From positions 62,001 through 126,000 of the forward strand of contig NZ_FNFZ01000004.1 in assembly GCF_900101015.1 (NCBI RefSeq): a stretch of 64,000 bases of DNA, given 5' to 3'. The stretch is from Sarcina sp. DSM 11001 (lineage in GTDB: Bacteria; Bacillota; Clostridia; Lachnospirales; Lachnospiraceae). Below the pieces are notes generated by a model that was not told the DNA's origin, searched no databases, and saw only the letters and a list, made by a program, of their open reading frames with translations. This document shows, in pieces, positions 33,727-41,320 of this stretch. A program made the position numbers and the translations under genes. Positions within the stretch are counted from its first letter, which is position 1. Every line of letters begins with the position of its first letter.

Positions 33727-34476
33727 TCAGGACCCCAGGCCGCCGTATCTGCGTTCACGATGATTGTAGGCATCGATTGCCCGGATCAGTTCATCCCGGT
33801 CAAACTCCGGCCAGGCCTTCGGGGTAAAATACATTTCCGAATAGGCGATCTGCCAGAGCAGGAAATTGGAGATACGCTGTTCTCCGCAGGTCCTGATGAG
33901 CAGGTCGGGATCCGGGATCCCCGCTGTATCGAGACATCCGTCCAGAAGCTCTGCGTCGATCTTCCCGGGGTCATTGAGAAGTCCGGCTTCAGCAGCCCTC
34001 CGGACAGCGCGGACGATCTCATCCCGTCCGCCGTAATTGATGGCGATCTGGAAGCTGATGCCGGTATTGGACGCAGTCTCCTTTTCCAGATTGGCGATTG
34101 CCTCCTGCAGATCCTTCTCCAGCATGGATTTGTCGCCGATGACGCGGATACGGACATTGTTCTTTGCGCATTTCGCAAGAGAAGTCTTCATATATCTGCG
34201 CAAAAGGTTCATCAGAGCCTTCACTTCAGCGGCCGGTCTGGACCAGTTCTCTGTTGAAAAAGCATATACCGTCAGATACCTGACACCCAGGGCATCCGCG
34301 TCCTCGAGAATCTGCTCGACGACCTTAGCGCCCTGCGTGTGGCCGAAAGTCCGCGGCATCCCGCGCTTTTTGGCCCATCGGCCGTTTCCATCCATGATGA
34401 TGGCGATATGTGCCGGAATTTTCCAATCCTCTGTCTTGTTCAGTGTATTCCATACTGATTTATTTTCCGAACTCAT
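33727..34476 (-). CDS. uppS: Isoprenyl transferase (undecaprenyl diphosphate synthase)
   Basis: UppS builds the C55 lipid carrier used for peptidoglycan and teichoic acid synthesis. The 249-residue protein has AIIMDGNGRWAKKRG (catalytic Asp, about residue 28), VYAFSTENWSRP and the C-terminal RTCGEQRISNFLLWQIAYSE. In the last, Cys replaces the more usual Ser of RTSGE, a mild variant. I place the start at 34476 (MSSENKSV) behind AGGGAGA; an in-frame start at 34521 has no such site. It is followed 70 bases later by cdsA and is separated from frr by a repeat-rich gap of 420 bases. Confidence 0.95.
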   Translation of the reverse strand: MSSENKSVWNTLNKTEDWKIPAHIAIIMDGNGRWAKKRGMPRTFGHTQGAKVVEQILEDADALGVRYLTVYAFSTENWSRPAAEVKALMNLLRRYMKTSLAKCAKNNVRIRVIGDKSMLEKDLQEAIANLEKETASNTGISFQIAINYGGRDEIVRAVRRAAEAGLLNDPGKIDAELLDGCLDTAGIPDPDLLIRTCGEQRISNFLLWQIAYSEMYFTPKAWPEFDRDELIRAIDAYNHRERRYGGLGS

Positions 34477-34896
34477 TTGAATCTCCCTGGACAATACTCC
34501 GTTATACCCAATGGGCTGCAATGAGATGGTAATCTCAGGTCTTAGTTTAAATTATGATCGGGGCTGTATACAAGTACTTGTATACAGTACTTACACACAA
34601 TACTTATATAAAACTTATATAAAGTACTTGTATACATTACCTGCAAACAATACTTTTTACAGTACTTGCGTACAGTGCTTGCATACAGTATTTGAATAGT
34701 ATAAGAACCCGCAGCAGATGAGCAGCCGTGCCGTGCAGCGGCAGTCACCTCCTGCGGGTCTGATTATGGGTTATGATCGTCCAGAAACTCATATATACAG
34801 TTTAAAAAGATTATAATCACTGAACGGCCTGGCGGATCAGTACGCAGGAAGACCTGCTCTCCTCCATATGATAAACATGATAAACCGGTACAGGGA
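34477..34896. other. Long frr-uppS gap with tandem repeat and hairpin
   Basis: This 420-base gap has no gene. Bases 34561-34692 are a degenerate tandem array built from TACAGTACTTG / TATACAAGTACTTG units, which is self-complementary in places. At 34707-34759 the arms ACCCGCAG and CTGCGGGT enclose a GC-rich, internally paired loop. The hairpin is not followed by a T run on the minus strand, so it is uncertain as a frr terminator. No clear uppS promoter was found. Confidence 0.6.
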
Positions 34897-35454
34897 TCAG
34901 ACGGTCATGATCTCCTGGGTCTTCTCCTCAATGGCTTTGTCTATCTTTTTGACGAATTTATCCGTCACCTTGCCGAGTTCATCCTGGAGCTCGGAAACGA
35001 CATCCTCGGAGACGTCCTCATTCTTTTTGAGCTTTTTGAAGGCTTCATTTCCATCTCTGCGGATATTGCGCAGGGCGACCTTGGCCTCTTCCCCCATCTT
35101 CTTGACGTCCTTGGAAAGCTGTTTACGGCGTTCGCCGGTAAGCTCCGGGAAGACCAGACGGATCATCGTGCCGTCATTTGTGGGGTTGATGCCGATATCG
35201 GAAGCGGAGATTGCGCGGCTGATCTCCTTGAGCATCTTCTTCTCCCAGGGAGCGATCTGGATGATCCTGGCTTCGGGGACTGAGACATTGGCCAGCTGCT
35301 GAATAGGTGTAGGAGATCCGTAATAGTCGACGCGGATCCTGTCAAGCACATGCGGATTTGCGCGTCCTGCCCGGACTGCCTGCAGATCTGTCTCCAGATG
35401 GGACAGTGTCTTTTCCATTTTCTGTTCATACGGCTGAACTCTCTCGCTGCTCAT
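34897..35454 (-). CDS. frr: Ribosome recycling factor
   Basis: This 185-residue protein splits post-termination ribosomes together with EF-G. It aligns along its full length with RRF: the N-terminal EKTLSHLETDLQAVRAGRAN, PIQQLANVSVPEARIIQIAPW in the middle, and the charged C-terminal helix. AAAGGGG precedes the ATG at 35454. It follows pyrH by 115 bases in the same orientation, as in most bacteria. The spacer contains a small inverted repeat (GATATCG ... CGATATC near 35525-35545). Confidence 0.97.
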   Translation of the reverse strand: MSSERVQPYEQKMEKTLSHLETDLQAVRAGRANPHVLDRIRVDYYGSPTPIQQLANVSVPEARIIQIAPWEKKMLKEISRAISASDIGINPTNDGTMIRLVFPELTGERRKQLSKDVKKMGEEAKVALRNIRRDGNEAFKKLKKNEDVSEDVVSELQDELGKVTDKFVKKIDKAIEEKTQEIMTV

Positions 35455-35569
35455 GGTAGTACCCCTTTCTTGTCCTGTAGTTTTATTGGTAAATGAAATG
35501 ATAGGTCTTCATTATAAATAATGATATCGATAATAACGATATCGGGCAAAGTACTGCCGGATTATTTCA

Positions 35570-36301
35570 TTATTTCCGGGTCGTGATCGTAGTCCCGGTA
35601 AAACTGCCTTCGGCGGCATGAATGATGCTGTTTTCCTCCTGAAGGGCAAAGATGCGCATCTCCATATTGTTTTCCCTGGCCAGAACTGTGGAAGTCATAT
35701 CGATTGCCTGAAGATTCTGTTCCACGACCTCTTCATAGGTGAGCCGGTCATATCTCTTTGCCGCCGGATTTTTGGCGGGATCCGAATCGTAAACACCGTC
35801 GACATTTTTGGCCATGAGGATCATATCCGCATCGACCTCCACAGCGCGCAGGACGATTCCTGTGTCCGTGGAAAAATAGGGATGACCGGTCCCGCCTGCA
35901 AAAAAGACGACAGTGCCCTCTTCTAGACAGCGGACAGCGCGGTCTCTGGAAAACAGTTCCGTGAAGGCGCCGCACACAAAAGGAGTCATGACCTCGGTGC
36001 GGAGCCCTGCTCCCCGGAAGATTTCCGAGACATAAAGGCAGTTCATGACAGTTGCCAGCATTCCGATCTGATCCGATTTGACTCTGTGGATCTCATCTCC
36101 CGTGCGGCCGCGCCATATATTGCCCCCGCCTGTCACGACACCGATCTGGTGTCCGGCATCATGAAGCTTTTTTACCTGGGCGGCAATTCCTGCGATCACC
36201 GCTTCATCATACAACTTGACAGCGCCCCTGGCATTGCGCACAGAGCCGTCGTTTTCGCCCGCCAGCGCTTCCCCGGAGAGCTTCAGGATTATTCTGCTCA
36301 T
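35570..36301 (-). CDS. pyrH: UMP kinase
   Basis: PyrH phosphorylates UMP to UDP. The 243-residue protein has the amino-acid-kinase-family motifs RIILKLSGEALAG, VVTGGGNIWRG, GTGHPYFSTDTG and LMAKNVDGVYDSDP. The usual upstream genes rpsB and tsf are not present: a typA terminator and a dispersed palindrome lie upstream instead, so pyrH starts this block. AAAGGA precedes the ATG at 36301. Only about 40 bases separate its start from the typA terminator, and no clear promoter was found there. Confidence 0.96.
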   Translation of the reverse strand: MSRIILKLSGEALAGENDGSVRNARGAVKLYDEAVIAGIAAQVKKLHDAGHQIGVVTGGGNIWRGRTGDEIHRVKSDQIGMLATVMNCLYVSEIFRGAGLRTEVMTPFVCGAFTELFSRDRAVRCLEEGTVVFFAGGTGHPYFSTDTGIVLRAVEVDADMILMAKNVDGVYDSDPAKNPAAKRYDRLTYEEVVEQNLQAIDMTSTVLARENNMEMRIFALQEENSIIHAAEGSFTGTTITTRK

Positions 36302-36344
36302 AATTTTCTGGTCCTTTATCTGGTGACGGTGCTTTCAGAAACTG

Positions 36345-36368
36345 AATAAAAAACCCTGGAAAAGGGTT
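36345..36368 (-). terminator. typA: Rho-independent terminator after typA
   Basis: On the minus strand AACCCT (36368-36363) and AGGGTT (36357-36352) form a short stem with a 5-base loop, followed by TTTTTTATT. Confidence 0.7.
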
Positions 36369-36374
36369 CCCCTA

Positions 36375-36423
36375 TTGCGCGTGTATTCCATGACTGATAT
36401 CACGGGTATTGCGCGATGAAGAA
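36375..36423. repeat. Dispersed palindromic element, copy D (inverted)
   Basis: Read on the minus strand, TTCTTCATCGCGCAATACCC ... CATGGAATACACGCGCAA matches copies B and C closely. It lies between typA and pyrH. Confidence 0.7.
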
Positions 36424-36489
36424 TGAACAGGTAAAGAATACCTGCAACATTCAGTATAGCATCTTACAGCATACACTGGCAAGATGCCG

Positions 36490-38319
36490 TCAGTTCTTTT
36501 GCGACGCACGCTTGCGAAGACGGGCATCCAGGATCTTTTTGCGGAGCCTGAGATGATGGGGCGTGACTTCGAGGAGCTCGTCCGTATCCACATACTCGAT
36601 CGCCTGCTCCAGGCTCATGATCTTTGGAGGAACGAGCCTCAGGGCTTCATCCGCGCTGGAGGACCGGGTATTGGTCAGGTGCTTGGTCTTGCAGACATTG
36701 ACATCGATATCCACTGCCTTGCTGCTCTGTCCGACGATCATGCCGGCATAGACCTCTTCGCCCGGGCTGATGAACATCTGCCCGCGCTCCTGGGCTCCGA
36801 AAATACCGTAGGCGACAGCAGTTCCTGCCTCAAAAGCGATAAGGGACCCCTGTTTGCGGTAGGAGATGTCCCCCTTGTAGGGTGCATAGCTGTGGAAGAT
36901 CGTATTCATGATCCCGTTTCCCTTTGTATCCGTCATGAAATCTCCGCGGTAGCCGATAAGCCCGCGGGAAGGGATCATAAAGGTCAGACGGGTGTAATCG
37001 CCCTGAATCGATGTCATATTGATGAGCTCACCCCGTCTCTCGCCGAGCTTCTGGATGACGTTTCCCGCAAATTCCTCAGGGACATCGATGATGCACTCCT
37101 CGATAGGTTCGAGACGCTTCCCGTTTTCATCATAGCGGTAGATGACCTCAGCCTTGCTGACGGAAAACTCGTACCCCTCGCGGCGCATGGTCTCGATCAG
37201 GACGGAAAGATGCAGCTCTCCGCGTCCGGAAACCTTAAAGGACTCTGTCGTGTCCGTGTCTTCAACCCTCAGGGAGACATCCGTATTGAGCTCACGGTAG
37301 AGCCTGTCGCGGATATGCCGGCTGGTGACATATTTGCCGTCTTTTCCCGCGAGAGGAGAATCATTTACGCTGAAGGTCATGGAAATCGTGGGCTCGGAAA
37401 TCTTCTGGAACGGAATTGCTTCCGGTTTCTCGGGAGAACAGAGCGTGTCTCCGATGTGCAGGTCATCGATACCGGAGATTGCAACGATCGATCCGATCTC
37501 AGCTTCCTGCACCTCCACGCGGCGAAGGCCCTCAAATTCATAGAGCTTACTCACCTTGACCTTCCTGCGCACATCCGGATTGTGATGGTTGACGATGATA
37601 CACTCCTGGCCTGTGCGCAGAATGCCGTTGTCGACCTTGCCGACACCGATCCTGCCTACATATTCATTATAGTCGATCGTGCTGATCAGCATCTGAGTTC
37701 CGGCCTCAGGGTCTCCCTCCGGCGCCGGAATATAGTCGATGATCGTCTCAAAAAGCGGCTTCATGCTGGCTCCGGGACTCCCCAGATCCAGGGTCGCGAT
37801 CCCTGATTTCGCGGAGGCAAATACAAAGGGGCAGTCGATCTGCTCGTCACTGGCTCCCAGATCCATCAGAAGCTCCAGGACCTCATCGATCACCTGCGTC
37901 GGACGTGCGCCGGGGCGGTCGATCTTGTTGATGCAGACAATGACCGGCAGATCCAGCGCCATCGCCTTGCTCAGGACAAATCTGGTCTGGGGCATCGGCC
38001 CCTCAAAAGCATCCACGACCAGGATAACACCGTTCACCATTTTGAGGACACGTTCCACCTCGCCGCCGAAATCAGCGTGTCCGGGAGTATCTACAATGTT
38101 GATCTTGGTCCCTTTATAATAGACAGCCGTATTCTTGCTCAGGATCGTGATCCCCCTCTCCCTCTCAAGGTCGTTGGAATCCATCACCCTTTCCTGGACT
38201 GCCTGATTTTCGCGGAAGACACCGCTCTGCTTTAAAAGACCGTCGACCAGAGTGGTTTTTCCATGATCGACGTGAGCGATGATCGCCACATTCCTGACAT
38301 TTTCTCTTTTCTGAATCAT
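36490..38319 (-). CDS. typA: Translational GTPase TypA/BipA
   Basis: TypA is a ribosome-binding GTPase related to EF-G, involved in stress growth and ribosome assembly. The 609-residue protein shows G1 [10 protein letters not shown] (about residues 15-24), G2 RGITI, G3 [11 protein letters not shown]4 [10 protein letters not shown] and G5 SAKSG, followed by the EF-G-like domains and the TypA-specific C-terminus. The length is normal. GGAGGAG precedes the ATG at 38319, and a promoter lies about 110 bases upstream, back-to-back with that of lon. A short terminator follows the gene. Confidence 0.97.
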   Translation of the reverse strand: MIQKRENVRNVAIIAHVDHGKTTLVDGLLKQSGVFRENQAVQERVMDSNDLERERGITILSKNTAVYYKGTKINIVDTPGHADFGGEVERVLKMVNGVILVVDAFEGPMPQTRFVLSKAMALDLPVIVCINKIDRPGARPTQVIDEVLELLMDLGASDEQIDCPFVFASAKSGIATLDLGSPGASMKPLFETIIDYIPAPEGDPEAGTQMLISTIDYNEYVGRIGVGKVDNGILRTGQECIIVNHHNPDVRRKVKVSKLYEFEGLRRVEVQEAEIGSIVAISGIDDLHIGDTLCSPEKPEAIPFQKISEPTISMTFSVNDSPLAGKDGKYVTSRHIRDRLYRELNTDVSLRVEDTDTTESFKVSGRGELHLSVLIETMRREGYEFSVSKAEVIYRYDENGKRLEPIEECIIDVPEEFAGNVIQKLGERRGELINMTSIQGDYTRLTFMIPSRGLIGYRGDFMTDTKGNGIMNTIFHSYAPYKGDISYRKQGSLIAFEAGTAVAYGIFGAQERGQMFISPGEEVYAGMIVGQSSKAVDIDVNVCKTKHLTNTRSSSADEALRLVPPKIMSLEQAIEYVDTDELLEVTPHHLRLRKKILDARLRKRASQKN

Positions 38320-38430
38320 CTATACTCCTCCCCGCAGACTCCTTGCTGCAGTATCATTACTGTTATACAACCCTGCCTGCGGACGTTCACAATATAGTGT
38401 GCGCCCATTCTCTTCTTTTTGCAAATTTAG

Positions 38431-38459
38431 AGTATAACATTAAGAAGAAATCCGCGCAA
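38431..38459 (-). promoter_or_regulatory. typA: Sigma-A promoter of typA
   Basis: Minus-strand TTGCGC (38459-38454) and TATACT (38436-38431) with a 17-base spacer. Confidence 0.65.
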
Positions 38460-38474
38460 CCATATTTACACATC

Positions 38475-38503
38475 TTGACAAGGATTCCCAGTGGTGCTAT
38501 TAT
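38475..38503 (+). promoter_or_regulatory. lon: Sigma-A promoter of lon
   Basis: Consensus TTGACA (38475-38480) and TATTAT (38498-38503) with a 17-base spacer. The expected transcription start, near 38510, falls just before the CIRCE operator. Confidence 0.8.
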
Positions 38504-38519
38504 CACGGAAATATCATTG

Positions 38520-38546
38520 TTAGCACTCATTAATAACGAGTGCTAG
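38520..38546 (+). promoter_or_regulatory. lon: CIRCE operator (HrcA binding site) of lon
   Basis: TTAGCACTC, nine bases, then GAGTGCTAG. Both 9-base arms match the CIRCE consensus except for the last base. CIRCE binds the heat-shock repressor HrcA and usually controls groESL and hrcA-dnaK. Here it overlaps the start of the lon transcript, so lon is predicted to be a HrcA target. Confidence 0.92.
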
Positions 38547-38811
38547 TAACATCTGGTATTTCCTTTGTTCTGTTTCAAATACCCGTCGTATTTTAGTGTT
38601 CACCGTTATTTTTACGTTATTTTACTTTATTATTGAAGCATTTTAGTGTTCACTGTTATTTTAAAAACTGTTATTAAAAAAAACTGTTATTTTAAAATAA
38701 CTGTTATTTAAAAAAAATTGTTATCTTTAAAAACGGTTATCTTTAAAAACGGTTATCTTTAAAAATTGTTATCTTTAAAATTTTTATACTTATAATAAGG
38801 AGAAAGAAATA

Positions 38812-41091
38812 ATGACTGTAGTACCCGTTTACAACGTGGTCGTCGTCCCGGATTCCAATATCTACTTTGGAATCGATAATTATAAAAAAATGACCGGCCG
38901 CGCTCCTTTTGAGGGCGAGAAGGTCATTTTGATGATACTGCGTGCGGATGACAGCCGCGAGGATCTGGAGAAAGAGAGTTTTTATCCGATCGGTGTGTCC
39001 GGCGTCATCACTGAGGTCAATGCCGGCGGTTATCTTGTGATCCGGACGCACGGGCGTGTGCATTTTGACGAGATCACCGTATACAGCGACCACACGATCG
39101 AGCTCTCCGTTTCCCGCAGGCGGGACGAAGAAGATCTGGATCCCGCATATGAAGAAGAGCGGCTTGAAAAGCTCAAAAAGTTAGTGATCGAATATACCTC
39201 ACAGTTCCAGTGGGGAGCGCTGACCCGCGCTTATTCTGAGCAGTGGACTACGATCGGTGAGATCGCCGCCATTATGTCCCCCTGGCTCTCCATCAGCAAT
39301 GAGGAGCGCTATGCCCTGCTTGCTGAGGATTCCAAAAAGAAGCGCAGTGAAGCCATGGAAAAGATCCTGTATGAAAATCTGGAGATGTTCCATGTCAATA
39401 ATGAAGCCAGAAGCGCCCAGGAGGAGGGTTATCAGAAGGTCTACCGCGAATCCGCGATCAAAAAGCAGATCGAATACCTGCAGAAGGAACTGGACGAAAT
39501 GCATCCCGAAAATATCACGGATGTGCGCAGGTTCCAGGTCCTGATCGAGGAATCCGGTATGAATGAGACCGCCCGCAAGGAGGCGGATAAGGTCCTTAAC
39601 CGCTATAAGCAGGAGGGACAGAACAGCCCTGAATCCGGTATGCTCTACGATTATCTGGATTTCATCACCGGCCTTTCCTGGAAAAATGAAGATGCCAGGG
39701 AGATCGATCTCGACGAGGCGGAAGCCGTGCTCGAGGAGGATCATTTCGGACTGAAAAAAGTCAAGGAACGCATTATTCAGCAGATCGCGGTCATGAACCT
39801 CAAGAAGCAGCAGTCCGGTTCGATCCTCTGCTTTGTCGGCGCCCCGGGCACCGGCAAGACCAGCATCGGACAGAGTATTGCAAAAGCGCTGAAGCGCAAA
39901 TATTCCCGCGTCAGCCTTGGCGGCGTACGGGATGAAGCCGATATCCGCGGCCACCGCCGCACCTACATCGGCGCCATGCCAGGCAGGATCATGGACGGTA
40001 TCCACAAGAGCGGTGTCTCAAATCCTGTCATGGTTCTGGATGAGATCGACAAGCTCTCCGTCTCCTACAACGGAGATCCCGCCAGCGCCCTGCTTGAGGT
40101 TCTCGATCCTGAACAGAACAATACCTTTACCGACCACTACATGAATGCTCCCTACGATCTGTCCAACGTGCTTTTTATCTGCACGGCGAACTCGCTCGAT
40201 ACGATCCCGGAACCCCTTCTCAACCGTATGGAGGTCATCCAGTTCCAGGGATATACAGCTACGGACAAGCTTCAGATCGCAAAGCGCCATCTGCTTCCCA
40301 AGGCCCTCCAGAACGTGGGGATTTCCGCGGATAATCTGGAGCTCTCCGATGAGATGATCAGGACCATCATTTCTGATTACACGCAGGAGAGCGGCGTGAG
40401 AGGACTGCGCAAGCGGCTGGAGACCCTCTGCAGAGCATCCGCTGTCCAGATCGTTCGCGGCAAGGGCAGCAAGGTCGTTGTGACAAAGGAGAACCTCCGC
40501 GATTTCCTGGATATGCACCCTGTCTACCATAAGCAGGTCAAGGAGAGCGCCCGTCCCGGTATCGTCACCGGCCTCGCCTGGACGGCGGCCGGAGGAGAGA
40601 TCCTGTATATCGAAACTCTGCTGACAAAGGGCAAGGGAGAGATCCTGATCACAGGACAGCTGGGCGACGTCATGAAAGAATCCGCCCGTATTGCCGTCAC
40701 TCTGGTCAAGTCCCTTTTCCCTGAGAAGTCAGAAATCTTTGAAGAGAACGACCTCCACATCCATGTGCCGGACGGCGCAACACCCAAGGACGGCCCCTCG
40801 GCGGGGATCACACTTACCACTGCCCTCTCCTCTCTCATCACGGGACTCCCCGTACCTCCCAATATCGGGATGACCGGAGAGGTTTCCCTGCAGGGAGGCG
40901 TCAATCCGATCGGAGGACTTCCGGAGAAGCTTCTCGCCGCTCAGAGAGCCGGTGTGAAAAAAGTCTTCATCCCGGAGGACAATATCGATGATCTGAGGGA
41001 TGTACCTGATGAGGTCAAGGAAAACCTGGAGATCGTTCCGGTCAGTGAATCGACAGAAGTCCTGCGTGCTCTCGGACTTCTGGGCAGCTGA
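38812..41091 (+). CDS. lon: ATP-dependent protease Lon
   Basis: LonA unfolds and degrades damaged and regulatory proteins. The 759-residue protein has the N-terminal substrate domain, coiled-coil linker (about 180-270), AAA+ module with Walker A GAPGTGKT (about 343) and Walker B VMVLDEIDKL, and the protease domain with Ser in DGPSAGIT (about 663) and Lys in GLPEKLLAA (about 706), forming the catalytic dyad. AGGAG precedes the ATG at 38812. Expression is predicted to be heat-inducible through HrcA, given the CIRCE operator. The long repeat-filled leader could also affect translation. Confidence 0.97.
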   Translation: MTVVPVYNVVVVPDSNIYFGIDNYKKMTGRAPFEGEKVILMILRADDSREDLEKESFYPIGVSGVITEVNAGGYLVIRTHGRVHFDEITVYSDHTIELSVSRRRDEEDLDPAYEEERLEKLKKLVIEYTSQFQWGALTRAYSEQWTTIGEIAAIMSPWLSISNEERYALLAEDSKKKRSEAMEKILYENLEMFHVNNEARSAQEEGYQKVYRESAIKKQIEYLQKELDEMHPENITDVRRFQVLIEESGMNETARKEADKVLNRYKQEGQNSPESGMLYDYLDFITGLSWKNEDAREIDLDEAEAVLEEDHFGLKKVKERIIQQIAVMNLKKQQSGSILCFVGAPGTGKTSIGQSIAKALKRKYSRVSLGGVRDEADIRGHRRTYIGAMPGRIMDGIHKSGVSNPVMVLDEIDKLSVSYNGDPASALLEVLDPEQNNTFTDHYMNAPYDLSNVLFICTANSLDTIPEPLLNRMEVIQFQGYTATDKLQIAKRHLLPKALQNVGISADNLELSDEMIRTIISDYTQESGVRGLRKRLETLCRASAVQIVRGKGSKVVVTKENLRDFLDMHPVYHKQVKESARPGIVTGLAWTAAGGEILYIETLLTKGKGEILITGQLGDVMKESARIAVTLVKSLFPEKSEIFEENDLHIHVPDGATPKDGPSAGITLTTALSSLITGLPVPPNIGMTGEVSLQGGVNPIGGLPEKLLAAQRAGVKKVFIPEDNIDDLRDVPDEVKENLEIVPVSESTEVLRALGLLGS

Positions 41092-41124
41092 CCTGTCCGA
41101 TGCTCTTGTTCACTGTACAGATCA

Positions 41125-41183
41125 CTGTATTAATCAACTGTATTAATCATGTATTAATCATAATCATGTATTAATCATAAGAA
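41125..41183 (+). repeat. Short tandem repeat downstream of lon
   Basis: TGTATTAATCA units recur four to five times, some separated by TAATCA fragments, starting 34 bases after the lon stop. Confidence 0.7.
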
Positions 41184-41259
41184 ACGCAGGATGTGATTTT
41201 CCGGCGGACAGGCATCATTCCAACCGGGCAAATGACATTCCGGCAGCAACAACAGAACA

Positions 41260-41298
41260 GGGCCGGGCACTGCAAAAGCAGTGTCCGGCCCTTTCCTT
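41260..41298. terminator. Bidirectional terminator between lon and the PIN-like gene
   Basis: GGGCCGGGCACTGC and GCAGTGTCCGGCCC form a stem with one mismatch and an AAAA loop, followed by TTTCCTT on the plus strand. It separates two converging genes. Confidence 0.85.
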
Positions 41299-41320
41299 AC
41301 ATGTTCCGACCGACTTTCCT

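Larger units (their letters stand above)
38320..38811. other. Divergent typA/lon control region with tandem repeats
   Basis: The 492-base region holds divergent promoters, a CIRCE operator and, from about 38600 to 38790, a T/A-rich array of units like CGGTTATCTTTAAAAA and CTGTTATTTTAAAA. The array makes up most of the unusually long lon leader (about 300 bases). Only the CIRCE stem and the repeats were recognised; no riboswitch was seen. Confidence 0.75.

Noticed and set aside
34561-34692. Repeat array between frr and uppS, considered as a CRISPR array
   Set aside because: Units are about 11-17 bases, degenerate and contiguous, without unique spacers, and no cas genes are present.
34569-34748. 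Short frames through the frr-uppS repeats
   Set aside because: They consist of Tyr/Thr/Leu repeats produced by the tandem array and have no ribosome binding site.
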